64,000 bases of DNA from Cellulophaga sp. BC115SP (GTDB taxonomy: Bacteria > Bacteroidota > Bacteroidia > Cytophagales > Spirosomataceae). Position 1 is the stretch's first letter. Every line of letters begins with the position of its first letter. The stretch is taken from positions 1 to 64,000 of the forward strand of contig NZ_JAAALB010000035.1 in assembly GCF_009905545.1 (NCBI RefSeq), read 5' to 3'. Shown here piece after piece: positions 1 to 8,873 of the stretch. Under the pieces are notes generated by a model that was not told the DNA's origin, searched no databases, and was given only the letters and a program-made list of their open reading frames with translations. A program made the position numbers and the translations under genes.

Positions 1-182
1 ACTGTTGTGTCAATGGCTCTGATTTTATTGGATATTTTGGTCAAAGCATTCGATTTACTTGATTTGTTTGTTGAAGGATTTGTGGAGCTAGAAAATAAAT
101 TCCACCATCCCTTCGATTTTCCAATGAAGTAGGTAATTACTGCTAATACAATAATTGCGATAATGAGTAGCGTCTTTTTCAT
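1..182 (-). CDS. Partial small membrane-anchored protein of the phage-like element
   Basis: An open frame starts at ATG 182 and runs off the left edge of the window with no stop, so only 60 residues are visible. It begins with two lysines followed by a strongly hydrophobic stretch (about residues 5-20), then a polar Ser/Asn/Lys-rich region. This is a signal-anchor or signal-peptide layout like many other proteins of the element to the right. A tripartite repeat locus (191-324) lies 12 bp upstream of the start, as for four other genes of the element, which is the main reason to place this gene in the same element. Function not recognised. Confidence 0.5.
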   Translation of the reverse strand, partial: MKKTLLIIAIIVLAVITYFIGKSKGWWNLFSSSTNPSTNKSSKSNALTKISNKIRAIDTT

Positions 183-190
183 TTTAGTGG

Positions 191-324
191 TTTTGGTAGC
201 AATAGTTAGTTTTATCATTCCTGATATCGCTCTGCTCAGACAAAGCTTGAGAAATTTTTGGTAGTAAAAACGACTTATTCTGTTATCAGCAGACTGACTG
301 GCCATTATATTTTTGCTACCAAAA
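191..324. repeat. Tripartite TTG-N4-CAA site array, locus A
   Basis: Three copies of an imperfect dyad, TTGGTAGCAA or its complement TTGCTACCAA, with six-base cores at 195-200, 260-265 (GGTAGT, one mismatch) and 315-320. Core spacing is 65 and 55 bp. The array ends 12 bp upstream of the start of the minus-strand gene 1-182. Five similar arrays occur elsewhere in the element, so this is probably a multi-site binding region for a dimeric protein. No known family of site is recognised. Confidence 0.75.
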
Positions 325-403
325 AATAAAAATTTGTCATTAGTGTGACGATGTTTGAGTTAATTCGTTTTTATATATAATAGGTGTAGAACTATTAATT
401 AGA

Positions 404-434
404 AAGTCCTTCGGTTTTACTGGAGGGCTTTTTT
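404..434 (+). terminator. Intrinsic terminator, plus strand
   Basis: The stem 404-413 pairs with 421-430 (with G-U pairs), loop of seven, followed by six T at 429-434. No protein-coding frame on the plus strand precedes it inside the window. An AT-rich promoter-like string (TATATATAATAG, 372-383) lies about 20 bp upstream, so a very short plus-strand RNA is possible. Confidence 0.5.
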
Positions 435-766
435 ATTTGTAATACTTTGTACTTTAATCGACCCTTAATTGGTACATGAACTTTGCATTATATTAGTCTT
501 ATTTAATCCTTATAAAATCGAAATAAAACTTGTACCAATTACCAAAGTTTCATTTTACTTGTTTTGTTGATTTTGTGCACAATTAATTCAAGCTTCAAAA
601 CACAAACTCTTTGGTTAAATATTGCCTGTGAGAATTGTTGTTTCAGAGTTAAATACATTAAATTGTGAGAGTGCATAAGCTCCTAGACAAATTATAAACT
701 TCTATGAAAATTTCACGTTTCAGAAATTTCTATACATTGGTTTTAACCTTATCCTAAATATTTCTC
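435..766. other. AT-rich intergenic region upstream of the lipoprotein gene
   Basis: No credible open frame or RNA gene was seen on either strand. It must hold the promoter of the plus-strand lipoprotein gene at 767, but I see no convincing match to the Bacteroidota -33/-7 promoter pattern. A GAGAGTG string at 665-671 resembles in plus orientation the CACTCTCA element found upstream of several minus-strand genes. Confidence 0.4.
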
Positions 767-1195
767 ATGAAATCTACAATTCTTAAATCACTCGCTATTC
801 TTCTTTTGTTATCACTATCCTCTTGTGAAGAAGAAATTACAACTCCAACAACCGTTAAACTGAATGTTACAGATACCAAAGGTAGACCTATAAAAGATTT
901 TAGATTTGCCTTTTTGGGTACCAAGCGAATAGGTTTATTCAGTTTTCTAGATTCTTTTTCTATTCATGCTCAAACTGATACTAACGGTAATTGTACCATG
1001 TCTGTCATTATCCCTAAAGAAACGATAGATGTTGATATTATAGTTATGGGAGACTCTTTATACAATCACAGAGATGATGTATTTTTAAGTCTGGACTCCC
1101 TCAACTTTGTTTCTTACTTTAATAATTCCAGATTTATAAACAACAATTATAAAAAAGGTCAAACCACTAAGTTTTATTATAGAGTACAACGATAA
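767..1195 (+). CDS. Small secreted lipoprotein
   Basis: 142 residues. The N-terminus is a lipoprotein signal peptide: Lys at 2 and 7, a hydrophobic leucine-rich core and the lipobox LSSC with Cys20 followed by three Glu. The mature part resembles a small beta-sandwich of the carboxypeptidase-regulatory/transthyretin type (TVKLNVTDTKGRPIKDFRFA, then a TDTNGNCT-like turn), although I cannot assign a family. It is one of only three plus-strand genes in the element and sits alone between repeat loci A and B. That is the layout of a cargo gene (moron) expressed apart from the phage functions. A cell-surface role in the host is inference. Confidence 0.7.
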   Translation: MKSTILKSLAILLLLSLSSCEEEITTPTTVKLNVTDTKGRPIKDFRFAFLGTKRIGLFSFLDSFSIHAQTDTNGNCTMSVIIPKETIDVDIIVMGDSLYNHRDDVFLSLDSLNFVSYFNNSRFINNNYKKGQTTKFYYRVQR

Positions 1196-1221
1196 ATGTC
1201 AAAAGCATAATAACATTCAAA

Positions 1222-1341
1222 CTGGTAGCAAAACACAAATCCTCAAGCTATATATTGTCCGTATGATGTTGTTTTTTGCTACCAATTCGTTCCTGGTATT
1301 CACTTTTAATTCATGCCCGGTTTTTCATTTTTGGTAGCAAG
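1222..1341. repeat. Tripartite TTG-N4-CAA site array, locus B
   Basis: Cores at 1224-1229 (GGTAGC), 1278-1283 (GCTACC) and 1333-1338 (GGTAGC), spaced 54 and 55 bp. It lies between the convergent genes 767-1195 and 1343-2044, so unlike the other loci it is not just upstream of a start codon. The two spacers resemble those of locus D: ATTGTCCGT, TTCCTGG and GCCCGG occur in the same order. B and D are therefore copies of one unit of about 120 bp. Confidence 0.8.
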
Positions 1342-1342
1342 A

Positions 1343-2044
1343 TTAATTATCCCACCAATGCTTGAATCTATCAATTAATGAGGCGTTTTTCTTTGTACCT
1401 GAAATGGTTTGAGGAACACCTGACAGATTTTGCTTCTTAGGTTTTGGTTGTGACTTTTTGAAATCTAATCCCACACGTAAGGCAATGGCTTTGAAATCTG
1501 AGGTATCTCCTTTGATGAGATTCTTATAGAATTTTCTTTTGCCTTTCAGAATTTGAATTTGCTCTTCCAAGGTTAACTCTTTTTGATTCTTGGTCAATAC
1601 TCCTGATAATCCCGTTTGGCTCACTTTCAAAAATCTTCTTAATTCTGCTGCTATCTTCTCTTTGAATTGAGAGTTTGAAATGACAGTTGCCTTGAGCTCT
1701 TCCACTTCCTTCTCAAGATTATCTCTTTCCAAGGTTTGTTTCTCGACCTTCTGTTGAGCTCTTTTGTCCACTGTGTTGGTGGCTTTTTTCTTACTTGGAG
1801 TTTTTGAAGTTGTAGATTTTGGCTTTTCCTGTTTTTGGAAAATACCTACTGCTTCTGCGGTTTGAATTAGTGCGTCAAGGGTTTCTTCTGCTTCCGTTGA
1901 AATTGAAAACAAAGTATCAAAATCCGAAAAGCCCTCAGTATCTTCCTTTAGTAGTTGATAGTTCTCTTGTGAGACTTTGTCTAGTTGAGCTAATTGAGAA
2001 GGGGTAATACTTTTTACTAATGTGATATTTTTTGAAGTATTCAT
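1343..2044 (-). CDS. Unknown coiled-coil protein
   Basis: 233 residues, no signal peptide or membrane segment. About 70 acidic N-terminal residues are followed by a Lys/Ser/Thr linker (roughly 75-92), a helical heptad-rich stretch (roughly 93-160, containing ERDNLEKEVEELKA) and a basic C-terminus. It is the last gene of the long minus-strand series, 26 bp after the gene at 2071-3147, and its stop abuts repeat locus B. CACTCTCA lies 11 bp upstream of the ATG, an element shared with two other starts in the region. I do not recognise a family; a DNA-associated or structural role would be a guess. Confidence 0.7.
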   Translation of the reverse strand: MNTSKNITLVKSITPSQLAQLDKVSQENYQLLKEDTEGFSDFDTLFSISTEAEETLDALIQTAEAVGIFQKQEKPKSTTSKTPSKKKATNTVDKRAQQKVEKQTLERDNLEKEVEELKATVISNSQFKEKIAAELRRFLKVSQTGLSGVLTKNQKELTLEEQIQILKGKRKFYKNLIKGDTSDFKAIALRVGLDFKKSQPKPKKQNLSGVPQTISGTKKNASLIDRFKHWWDN

Positions 2045-2070
2045 GTTATTTATTTTGAGAGTGAATGTTA

Positions 2071-3147
2071 TTATTTAAGTTTTTGTAATTCCATTTGCTG
2101 GAGTTGTAATCTTAATCGGTAGGTGTATTTCTTCGAGATAATTTTAGGGTCTTTCTCGTCCTTTTTCTCTACTTTATCCAATTCCGCTTTTTGAGAAAAA
2201 ATAATGGTAGCATCTCCAAAATCTTTGAGATTGACATCAATCCTCACAATTTTTTGACGATTCACCTTGAGGTAGATATATTTTACCTGTTGTGATTTAA
2301 GCAACTTTAAAATCGGTAGAATAGTCGTATTGATTAAAGTGACGCTATTGGTTTCAGAAGGTGGGACAAAATGCCCACTGGTCTGTATTCCTTCTGCCCA
2401 TTTCAGATTGGTGCTGGAGTTGACTCGAACGCTAAATCTAGTTCCTGAAATAGTGATTCTTGGGTGTTCAACTTCTTCAGCAACATCGATTCTGTTGAGC
2501 TTTTCGACGATACTGAGCAACTCAGCGACATTGATTCCAAAAGTATGTTTTTCAATGTCTGGTACACCTCTTAAGTAGTTGGGTGGCCACTTCGCATCGA
2601 GCTTGAGACCATACTCAGTATAATGCCCTCTTTGTGAACCCTTGTTGTGTATCCAAATCATGGAAAAAAGATTCGCACTAAATACCCCATCATCTGAAAA
2701 GCATATTCCGTAGTCTTGTGATATGGAACTCTGGTCGAGAAACTTTGCCATGAATTTCATAAACTTAGGATTAGTTGTACTAATCAATTCATTAGGTTCT
2801 GGCTTAAGAGCTTCTTCTCCTTCGATTCTATAAATCAAGTTTGAGAGTCGATACGGATTGAAGGTAACCGATGAGTTGTCACTTAGCGTAACTTTCAGTT
2901 TAAGAATACTAGCATCAAAAACAGACTCAACAGAGTTGACCTCAAAGTTTTTTCTGATATAGTCAGCTAGTTCTTGGACACTCAAGAAGGGAATCGCATT
3001 TCCAACGATTTTATCACCAGTGATTCCAGTACTTTTAAAGTATTTCCAAAGCGCTACCAAAAACCTTTCTCTTTGACTGTATAGAGAAAGGGGGAGTTTA
3101 CCTATTGTGCTATCGTTAACCATTTTGTAAAAGCTTGTTTCTTTCAA
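2071..3147 (-). CDS. Unknown protein with the shared C-terminal KYxYRLRLQLQ tag
   Basis: 358 residues, soluble, no signal peptide. The middle and C-terminal thirds look rich in beta strands; no catalytic motif is apparent. The last 20 residues contain KYTYRLRLQLQ, almost identical to the C-termini of the next two upstream genes (helicase and methylase), which are otherwise unrelated. The gene overlaps the helicase gene by 32 bp, so the helicase tag codons overlap this gene's start. Co-transcription and a shared fate with the helicase and methylase are likely. A sliding-clamp-like or DNA-binding fold crossed my mind, but nothing diagnostic supports it. Confidence 0.75.
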   Translation of the reverse strand: MKETSFYKMVNDSTIGKLPLSLYSQRERFLVALWKYFKSTGITGDKIVGNAIPFLSVQELADYIRKNFEVNSVESVFDASILKLKVTLSDNSSVTFNPYRLSNLIYRIEGEEALKPEPNELISTTNPKFMKFMAKFLDQSSISQDYGICFSDDGVFSANLFSMIWIHNKGSQRGHYTEYGLKLDAKWPPNYLRGVPDIEKHTFGINVAELLSIVEKLNRIDVAEEVEHPRITISGTRFSVRVNSSTNLKWAEGIQTSGHFVPPSETNSVTLINTTILPILKLLKSQQVKYIYLKVNRQKIVRIDVNLKDFGDATIIFSQKAELDKVEKKDEKDPKIISKKYTYRLRLQLQQMELQKLK

Positions 3148-6100
3148 GGATTTGTAACTGCAATCTCAAACGATATTTATACTTGAGGGTTAGAACTCTT
3201 TTCGCATCATCATTCTTCGGTTGCTCCTGTACTAAAGTTGGACTGTTAAATACTGGTAGTTCCTGAAGCTCATCACTAAACTGGTTTTCTAGGGTTACTT
3301 CATTAGCAATTATTTTAAATTGCTCAGGGCTTAGCTCAGCACTTACTTTCAGTTTGCTCCCTAAAGTATTGAGGACTCTACTTAGGTTGCTGACATGGAC
3401 TAATGCTGTCATGGTAGCAGAAACCTTTTCGAAAGTGTTTCCAACAACAGAAGCAAGAATGTCCTCATCTAAGTACACATTTCCAGCCACCTGCTTACTA
3501 GCTGAAACAACCAGTTTAAAGTGATAAGGATCCTTTTTGAAAATAGACAATGTGTTAGAACATTGTAACGATTGGTTGGTCGAAATACTTGAAACAACCT
3601 TCAAGCACTTATTGATAGGTACACTTACTTTCTGTGACGAGGTTTTACTTACTTTTTGAATGTAGTTTTCAGGAAGGAGAATTCCTTTTCTCACTTTATT
3701 TTCAAGAGTGGTAAACTGAACTAATCGCCCTGAAAAATTATCATTACGGTATGCTTGTATCAAATTACCTGTTACGATATAACGAATGCTTCTATTTTTT
3801 GAGTTATTCGATATAGCAGTCTCCCATTTAGGTAAAAGTTCCCTTACGAAAGAGTAATTTTGAGGCATTTTTTGCGAAGTCCCTTTGATAGAAAAAATCC
3901 TTTCCGAATTACTTCCTGAGATGGACGGGAATGAGAGTAATCTTCTCGAGGAAGCTATTGCAATACGAAGCCCAATATTGGATGGCGAAAAAGGTTTATC
4001 TTTTGTTGGATTAATTCTGAATCCTAAGCAGGTGGCTAATACTCTAGTTACGCTTCCATTTTCGTAATTATTTTCTGGAAATAGTAGAGGCATTCCAACT
4101 TGGAAGAAACTTACAATTTCTTTAACGTAAGATAACTCATTTGCCGATTTTCTTTTACAGTCATTGATGGATGACTCCTCAGATTCTTCTAGCTCAATTA
4201 ACCTGCCCTGAACATAAGAATCTAAAGCAGCAGGAAGTCCTTTTTCTGCTTTTTCTTGGTATGCTTTCTCTGAAGTAATCCTTTCTCTTTTCAAAGCATA
4301 ACTTTTCTCTATTTTCTCAATGTCTCTTTTAAGAATGAGAGCAAAAGAATTTTCAGCCTGTTGAATCATCTCTTGAGTAATTTGCTCAGGTCTTTTACCA
4401 TCTAATGATGCTTTCAACTCGTCGTGTAACTCAGAGACACTCATGGGTTTTCTTAATACATTTACCTCACAACGTTCGATAAAAGTATTGTCAGAAAATG
4501 GGCTTCTACCTCCTGTACCTACTTGGACGATAGTTCTTTCCAATGTTTTAGCACGCAAGTCCTGAGTTTCAACCTCAAGGTCAAACTTGTCATCTTCGAT
4601 TAACTGTTTGATATGTTCTTGGTAGCGTTCTAAAATTTCAGCATAAAACTTTTCCTGTTCAAGTACTGGTAATACTGCCACTCGACCAGAAACCTTACTT
4701 GCTGCTCCAACTTGGATGGGGTCTTTACCTTCTTCGAATAGGTTCAGAGGGTCATCAAGTTGCAAGCAAAGCTCTGTATTCTCTTGCATGTATTTAAACA
4801 CAATCTCATCGCCATACTTATTCAAAAAATCTTCTGATTTCATCAAAGATTCAGAGTTTTTCTGATTGGCGGTGGTATTGGCATCCAATGATTTTAGCTT
4901 CTTTTGAAGCATCATCATGAGTCTTTTTTCAGCAGGAATACTTGAAATTAGGTAATCGTAAATAGGCTTCTTAATCTGACCTGTTCTGTTAATTCTACCT
5001 CTTTTTTGTACCTCTGTATTAATGTCCAATTCAGCTTGTAGAACAATCATTACTCTTTGTTTAACCTTGTCCGCAGGTACTTTAGCAGTAATGATAGCAT
5101 GGGCTGAAGCACCAGTAGAACCACTCTGGTTAATCATCAAGACATCTATGTCATTGTCATTGAATTTGCGAAAGGCATCATTTACATTTTCCGCTTTTCT
5201 TCTGGAAACAACACCGACAAAATTTTGAGTAGTTTTTTCAGACAATCTTTCACCAAGACCATTAAGAGATATATTGTTGAAATTGATGGCGAGATTTACT
5301 TCCAATTTACGTCCAGTAACCTCAGCCACCTTATAGCCATAAGCTTCGATTTTTTGCTTGATGTAGTCAATTGGCGAAATACAAAGCGAGCGTGAAGCAT
5401 TTTGTATTTTATTGAAAATACGAAAATACTCATCACGGGCATCCATGGACATGGCTTCAATATCGAAAGCATTTTTATGGTGTTTCCCCACCTCATCCTT
5501 GATAGAATACGTTAGAACCGCATTAAGGGACTTGAGTAGAACATTACTAAATGAAGCTGAAATGGTAGAGCCATCTGAAACCATTGTACCTTCTTCATCC
5601 TCCATATTTTCTAAGAAAGACCCCATAGTCGATGAAAAAGCAATGACAGGCTTTTTACCCTCTTTCAATCTCAAAATAGCACGGTTTGCCACATCATCGG
5701 CTTTGAGTGCAAATAGCATTTGATTGACTAACATAAACACCTTTGAAAAGGCGGGAGAGGCATCAACACCAGCACGTTTAGTACCATTCTCAATAATTGC
5801 TTGAGCTTGAATATCACGAACTTCCTTGTCAAGTTGTTGTACTTCAGGAATAATGTACTCCTTCTGGAAAATAATGATGTCTCTAACAATTTCTGTAAAC
5901 TCGTCTGCTATTTTTCTATCTCTTAAAGCGTTTTTCTCAAGGTTGATATAGTTAACCTCTATACCTTCATACAAGCGCTCACGACGAATAAGTTGCCCCT
6001 GACTAGCCAATTGAGATGCTACAACTTCTTGAAGTGCCACACCACCTTGCTTGAAGGCACTTACGAGAGATTCTGTATCAATGGCAGCTTCTGAAATACA

Positions 6101-6916
6101 AGTTTTCATGGCATACAAAGGCATGTTATCAGGTCTTTTCGCAAAGGTGGCTGAAAGAAACGTAACCCCTTTGGCTTGCGCACATACACTCATTAGAATT
6201 TGACCAGTATTGGATACCCCTGAAGCGTTATGAGCTTCATCAAGAATCAAAATTGAACCCTTTGCTACATTGTCCAAGAATTCAATCTTGGGAGAGCCTT
6301 TTGAGTCTGATACCTGAGAGTAGGTCAGCATTACAAGGTCATATTCTCTTGGAAGAATTCCTGACTTGATGATTCTATCTTGTTCAGGTTTCATGGGTGG
6401 AGCATACAGCAAGTCCCCGTTTCGGTCTTTGATTTGCGTCTTTGAATCACGAGCATTTACAATAAAAGGATTTAGCGATTTGCTTCCAATGTCGTCCATG
6501 TCTCGATACAAATCAGAAAACAGGTTTGGTTTCTCCGTAATAAAGACGGGTCTATATCCTTGTTTTGTAGCATATCTAATCATTGCAGCAGCGATACGCC
6601 CCTTTCCGATACCTGTCTGGTCAGCGATAATAATGCCTTGGTTTTTTGCTTCAATGTTGTAGATGGCAAGTGCTACAGCATCAATTTGCTCAGCAGACAA
6701 AGCTTTGTAAAGAGCAGCCTTGGTGAGGTATTTCAAACGACCTTGGACGAAGGCATCTACGTCACCGCCTATGGCTTGTTTGAGATTTTGTAGTGCTTGA
6801 TTGATTTCAAAACCCATCGAGTCGGGTGTGTCCACATCGAGAGATTGTCCCTGAGAAAGTACAGGGTACTTCATGCCAAGGGCAATACCCATCAATGATT
6901 TTTTAGTTTTTTTCAT
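3116..6916 (-). CDS. Strawberry-notch-type superfamily 2 helicase (DarB-like)
   Basis: 1266 residues. It has the superfamily 2 motifs in order: motif I (ADQTGIGKGR, 98-107), motif II DEAH (226-229), motif III SAT (255-257) and motif VI (QKRGRINRTGQ, about 637-647). The spacing and the GQIKKP-type context after motif VI fit the Strawberry-notch helicases of phages and plasmids, relatives of the helicase part of phage P1 DarB. ATP-driven translocation on DNA is expected. The C-terminal half (about 700-1266) is not recognised and ends with KYKYRLRLQLQ. It overlaps both neighbours (14 and 32 bp), and the methylase usually linked to such helicases is encoded just upstream. A role in protecting or remodelling element DNA is inferred. 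Confidence 0.9.
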   Translation of the reverse strand: MKKTKKSLMGIALGMKYPVLSQGQSLDVDTPDSMGFEINQALQNLKQAIGGDVDAFVQGRLKYLTKAALYKALSAEQIDAVALAIYNIEAKNQGIIIADQTGIGKGRIAAAMIRYATKQGYRPVFITEKPNLFSDLYRDMDDIGSKSLNPFIVNARDSKTQIKDRNGDLLYAPPMKPEQDRIIKSGILPREYDLVMLTYSQVSDSKGSPKIEFLDNVAKGSILILDEAHNASGVSNTGQILMSVCAQAKGVTFLSATFAKRPDNMPLYAMKTCISEAAIDTESLVSAFKQGGVALQEVVASQLASQGQLIRRERLYEGIEVNYINLEKNALRDRKIADEFTEIVRDIIIFQKEYIIPEVQQLDKEVRDIQAQAIIENGTKRAGVDASPAFSKVFMLVNQMLFALKADDVANRAILRLKEGKKPVIAFSSTMGSFLENMEDEEGTMVSDGSTISASFSNVLLKSLNAVLTYSIKDEVGKHHKNAFDIEAMSMDARDEYFRIFNKIQNASRSLCISPIDYIKQKIEAYGYKVAEVTGRKLEVNLAINFNNISLNGLGERLSEKTTQNFVGVVSRRKAENVNDAFRKFNDNDIDVLMINQSGSTGASAHAIITAKVPADKVKQRVMIVLQAELDINTEVQKRGRINRTGQIKKPIYDYLISSIPAEKRLMMMLQKKLKSLDANTTANQKNSESLMKSEDFLNKYGDEIVFKYMQENTELCLQLDDPLNLFEEGKDPIQVGAASKVSGRVAVLPVLEQEKFYAEILERYQEHIKQLIEDDKFDLEVETQDLRAKTLERTIVQVGTGGRSPFSDNTFIERCEVNVLRKPMSVSELHDELKASLDGKRPEQITQEMIQQAENSFALILKRDIEKIEKSYALKRERITSEKAYQEKAEKGLPAALDSYVQGRLIELEESEESSINDCKRKSANELSYVKEIVSFFQVGMPLLFPENNYENGSVTRVLATCLGFRINPTKDKPFSPSNIGLRIAIASSRRLLSFPSISGSNSERIFSIKGTSQKMPQNYSFVRELLPKWETAISNNSKNRSIRYIVTGNLIQAYRNDNFSGRLVQFTTLENKVRKGILLPENYIQKVSKTSSQKVSVPINKCLKVVSSISTNQSLQCSNTLSIFKKDPYHFKLVVSASKQVAGNVYLDEDILASVVGNTFEKVSATMTALVHVSNLSRVLNTLGSKLKVSAELSPEQFKIIANEVTLENQFSDELQELPVFNSPTLVQEQPKNDDAKRVLTLKYKYRLRLQLQILERNKLLQNG

Positions 6917-8480
6917 GTAGTACTGATGAAAGTGACTTTGCCTGTAATTGAAGCCTTAGTCTATATTTATATTTAATTTTGAGAGTGCTAGTTGTTTCTT
7001 GGCTAAAGTTGGATGTAACTCTTTCGTAAAGCTCTTCGAAAGTATTGATTACTTCACTTCTGGCTTGCTCCTTGAGAGGTGCAAAGCCCTCAGGTATTTG
7101 TTTTACACCCGAAATAAGAATAAGCCGTATATCAAAGCTCGTTCCTTGTCTTGAGTAAAGGTCGCCATTAATGTTAATTACGTCATCTACCTTAAAATAG
7201 CGGTATAGATAACTTAGGAAAACTCTATTTTTCCCTGCCTGAACCCTTCCTTCACTATCGTAATGTGTGTGGCCACCGATGATAATGGCACATCGACCAT
7301 CAGATTTCAAATTGTTAAGCGCATAATAGCTAAGAATATGGTCAAGGTCTTTAAGAATGTATTTATTGTCAATCTTTAAATAATCCCTTGGGTCAACTGC
7401 CCCAAATGGAGGGTTTGTAATGACTCCATCAAACTTCTCGTTTGGGGTATTATAGATAGCATTGATTTGTGTTGCTTTTCTAAAACCTTGAGTTAATAAA
7501 TTCTTATATCGGGTATCATCAATTTCGTTGACAGTGCATTGCTCTGGTCGAAAAGCGATGGTCATCATGCCGTTACCTGCTGTTGGTTCAAATATCTGAC
7601 CTTGATAATGTTGTGCTCCATTTTTTACATACAATCCAGCCAAAAATGCAATAGGGGAGGCTGTAGAATACTGTTGTAGTAAAATCGAAATACTGGTTCT
7701 ATGTGAAAGAATGACCTGATTTCTGTAGGTTTCAAGAATACTAAGGTACTTTTCATAGTCACTTGTATTCTTATCATTAGCAATCTTTCTACAAACATTG
7801 ACAATGGCTAATTCGGTGAGTTCTTTAATGTCCGTTTTGTCAGTGATGCCAAATTTACTAGCAAGTTTTTCAATACTTCGTTTGTTATGTTTTTCATTTC
7901 GCTCAAGCTCAAGCTGAACCTGCTGAACAAATTCTTTTTCACCCGAAGATATGCTCAAGCTTCTACCAATTGAGCCAAGTTGGGAGACCTTAAAGTCATA
8001 TTCACGAGCTATTTCGTAAGAGTCCTCATAATTGAATTTATCTTGAACAGGGTCGAGTACTATGTCTCCAACAACCACATAAATATGTTGCCATCCTTGC
8101 CCAAAATCAACCATTTTGATGGTATGATTAACTTTGAGATTGTGTAAAATAGAAGAGATGAAAATGGTAAAATCTTCGCAGTCTACGCCCTTTTGTCTAT
8201 CTGCCCAAGTACGTCTTGGTAATCTGATTTGTTCAGTACCTTCTTTATCGAAACGGTAATTGATATACGCTCTACAAAACTCGTAAATTTTTTGACAAAG
8301 AACAACACTTCTGTAAGGTTTAAATTGATTAGCTACAGCGGTGGTTTGTTCAACTGATTTTGGAATGAGATTTTGTGTGATTAGGTTGAAAGTAGCATCC
8401 CCCGAATAATTTATTAATTCGATATAATCATTCTTTTTTGGCTGTTGTAAAAGTAAGCTCTGATTCATATAGAAAGGCAT
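6903..8480 (-). CDS. Transglutaminase-like domain fused to a DNA adenine-type methylase
   Basis: 525 residues, two domains. Residues about 60-165 look like a transglutaminase/papain-like domain with the triad Cys101 (GVDCEDF), His132 (GWQHIYV) and Asp143 (VLDP). Residues about 255-470 are a class I methylase: SAM-binding EPTAGNG (298-304) and catalytic TNPPFG (355-360), the NPPF signature of N6-adenine or N4-cytosine DNA methylases. The last 30 residues carry KYKYRLRLQLQ. The gene overlaps the preceding small gene by 53 bp and the helicase by 14 bp. In known phage systems methylase and Strawberry-notch helicase are often one polypeptide; here they are split and a peptidase-like domain is added. 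The ATG at 8468 is an alternative start. Confidence 0.85.
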   Translation of the reverse strand: MPFYMNQSLLLQQPKKNDYIELINYSGDATFNLITQNLIPKSVEQTTAVANQFKPYRSVVLCQKIYEFCRAYINYRFDKEGTEQIRLPRRTWADRQKGVDCEDFTIFISSILHNLKVNHTIKMVDFGQGWQHIYVVVGDIVLDPVQDKFNYEDSYEIAREYDFKVSQLGSIGRSLSISSGEKEFVQQVQLELERNEKHNKRSIEKLASKFGITDKTDIKELTELAIVNVCRKIANDKNTSDYEKYLSILETYRNQVILSHRTSISILLQQYSTASPIAFLAGLYVKNGAQHYQGQIFEPTAGNGMMTIAFRPEQCTVNEIDDTRYKNLLTQGFRKATQINAIYNTPNEKFDGVITNPPFGAVDPRDYLKIDNKYILKDLDHILSYYALNNLKSDGRCAIIIGGHTHYDSEGRVQAGKNRVFLSYLYRYFKVDDVININGDLYSRQGTSFDIRLILISGVKQIPEGFAPLKEQARSEVINTFEELYERVTSNFSQETTSTLKIKYKYRLRLQLQAKSLSSVLHEKN

Positions 8481-8652
8481 AAATACCTAAATTATCAATG
8501 AGTGGTTGGTTATTTTGGTAGAACTCCTGCGCCCTGAGAATCGACTGAGCACTAAAATCCTGCTCACCCATTTCTGAGCAGGATTGTGCTTCTGAAAATC
8601 CAAGACGATAGAAGCTTGCAAACAAATTGATGAACGCCCGTTGTGTGTCCAT
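8428..8652 (-). CDS. Unknown small soluble protein
   Basis: 74 residues, acidic, no membrane segment; mostly predicted helix (RAFINLFASFYRLGFSEAQS). The ATG overlaps the stop of the preceding gene as TAATG (8650-8654), a sign of translational coupling, which supports that it is real despite its 53-bp overlap with the methylase gene. No family recognised. Confidence 0.6.
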   Translation of the reverse strand: MDTQRAFINLFASFYRLGFSEAQSCSEMGEQDFSAQSILRAQEFYQNNQPLIDNLGIYAFLYESELTFTTAKKE

Positions 8653-8873
8653 TACAGCCCAAAGGTTTTTTTGACTTCTGATTCAATCTGCTCTGCACCT
8701 TGGTTGATGGCGTCCTTGATATCGTCTGGACTTGGGTTTGGTCTGTTGAATAAAACCTGTGTAACTCTGGCATCCTGAATAACTAAGGATACTTTTTGGT
8801 TTCTTGAATGAAAGAAATAGGTCTGGCTTTTAAGCTTATTGTAAATCTCAACTAGTTTGAATAGCTTGAACAT
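8652..8873 (-). CDS. Unknown small protein
   Basis: The ATG at 8873 is preferred to the one at 8975 because the longer form would overlap the preceding gene by 128 bp; with this start the overlap is 26 bp. 73 residues, basic N-terminal half (FKLFKLVEIYNKLKSQ), acidic C-terminal half (DDIKDAINQGAEQIESEVKK). No membrane segment or known motif. Confidence 0.6.
   Translation of the reverse strand: MFKLFKLVEIYNKLKSQTYFFHSRNQKVSLVIQDARVTQVLFNRPNPSPDDIKDAINQGAEQIESEVKKTFGL

Noticed and set aside
6903-8480. Restriction-modification methylase with partner nuclease
   Set aside because: No restriction endonuclease motif in neighbouring genes; overlap with the Strawberry-notch helicase points to a phage DNA-protection or remodelling role.
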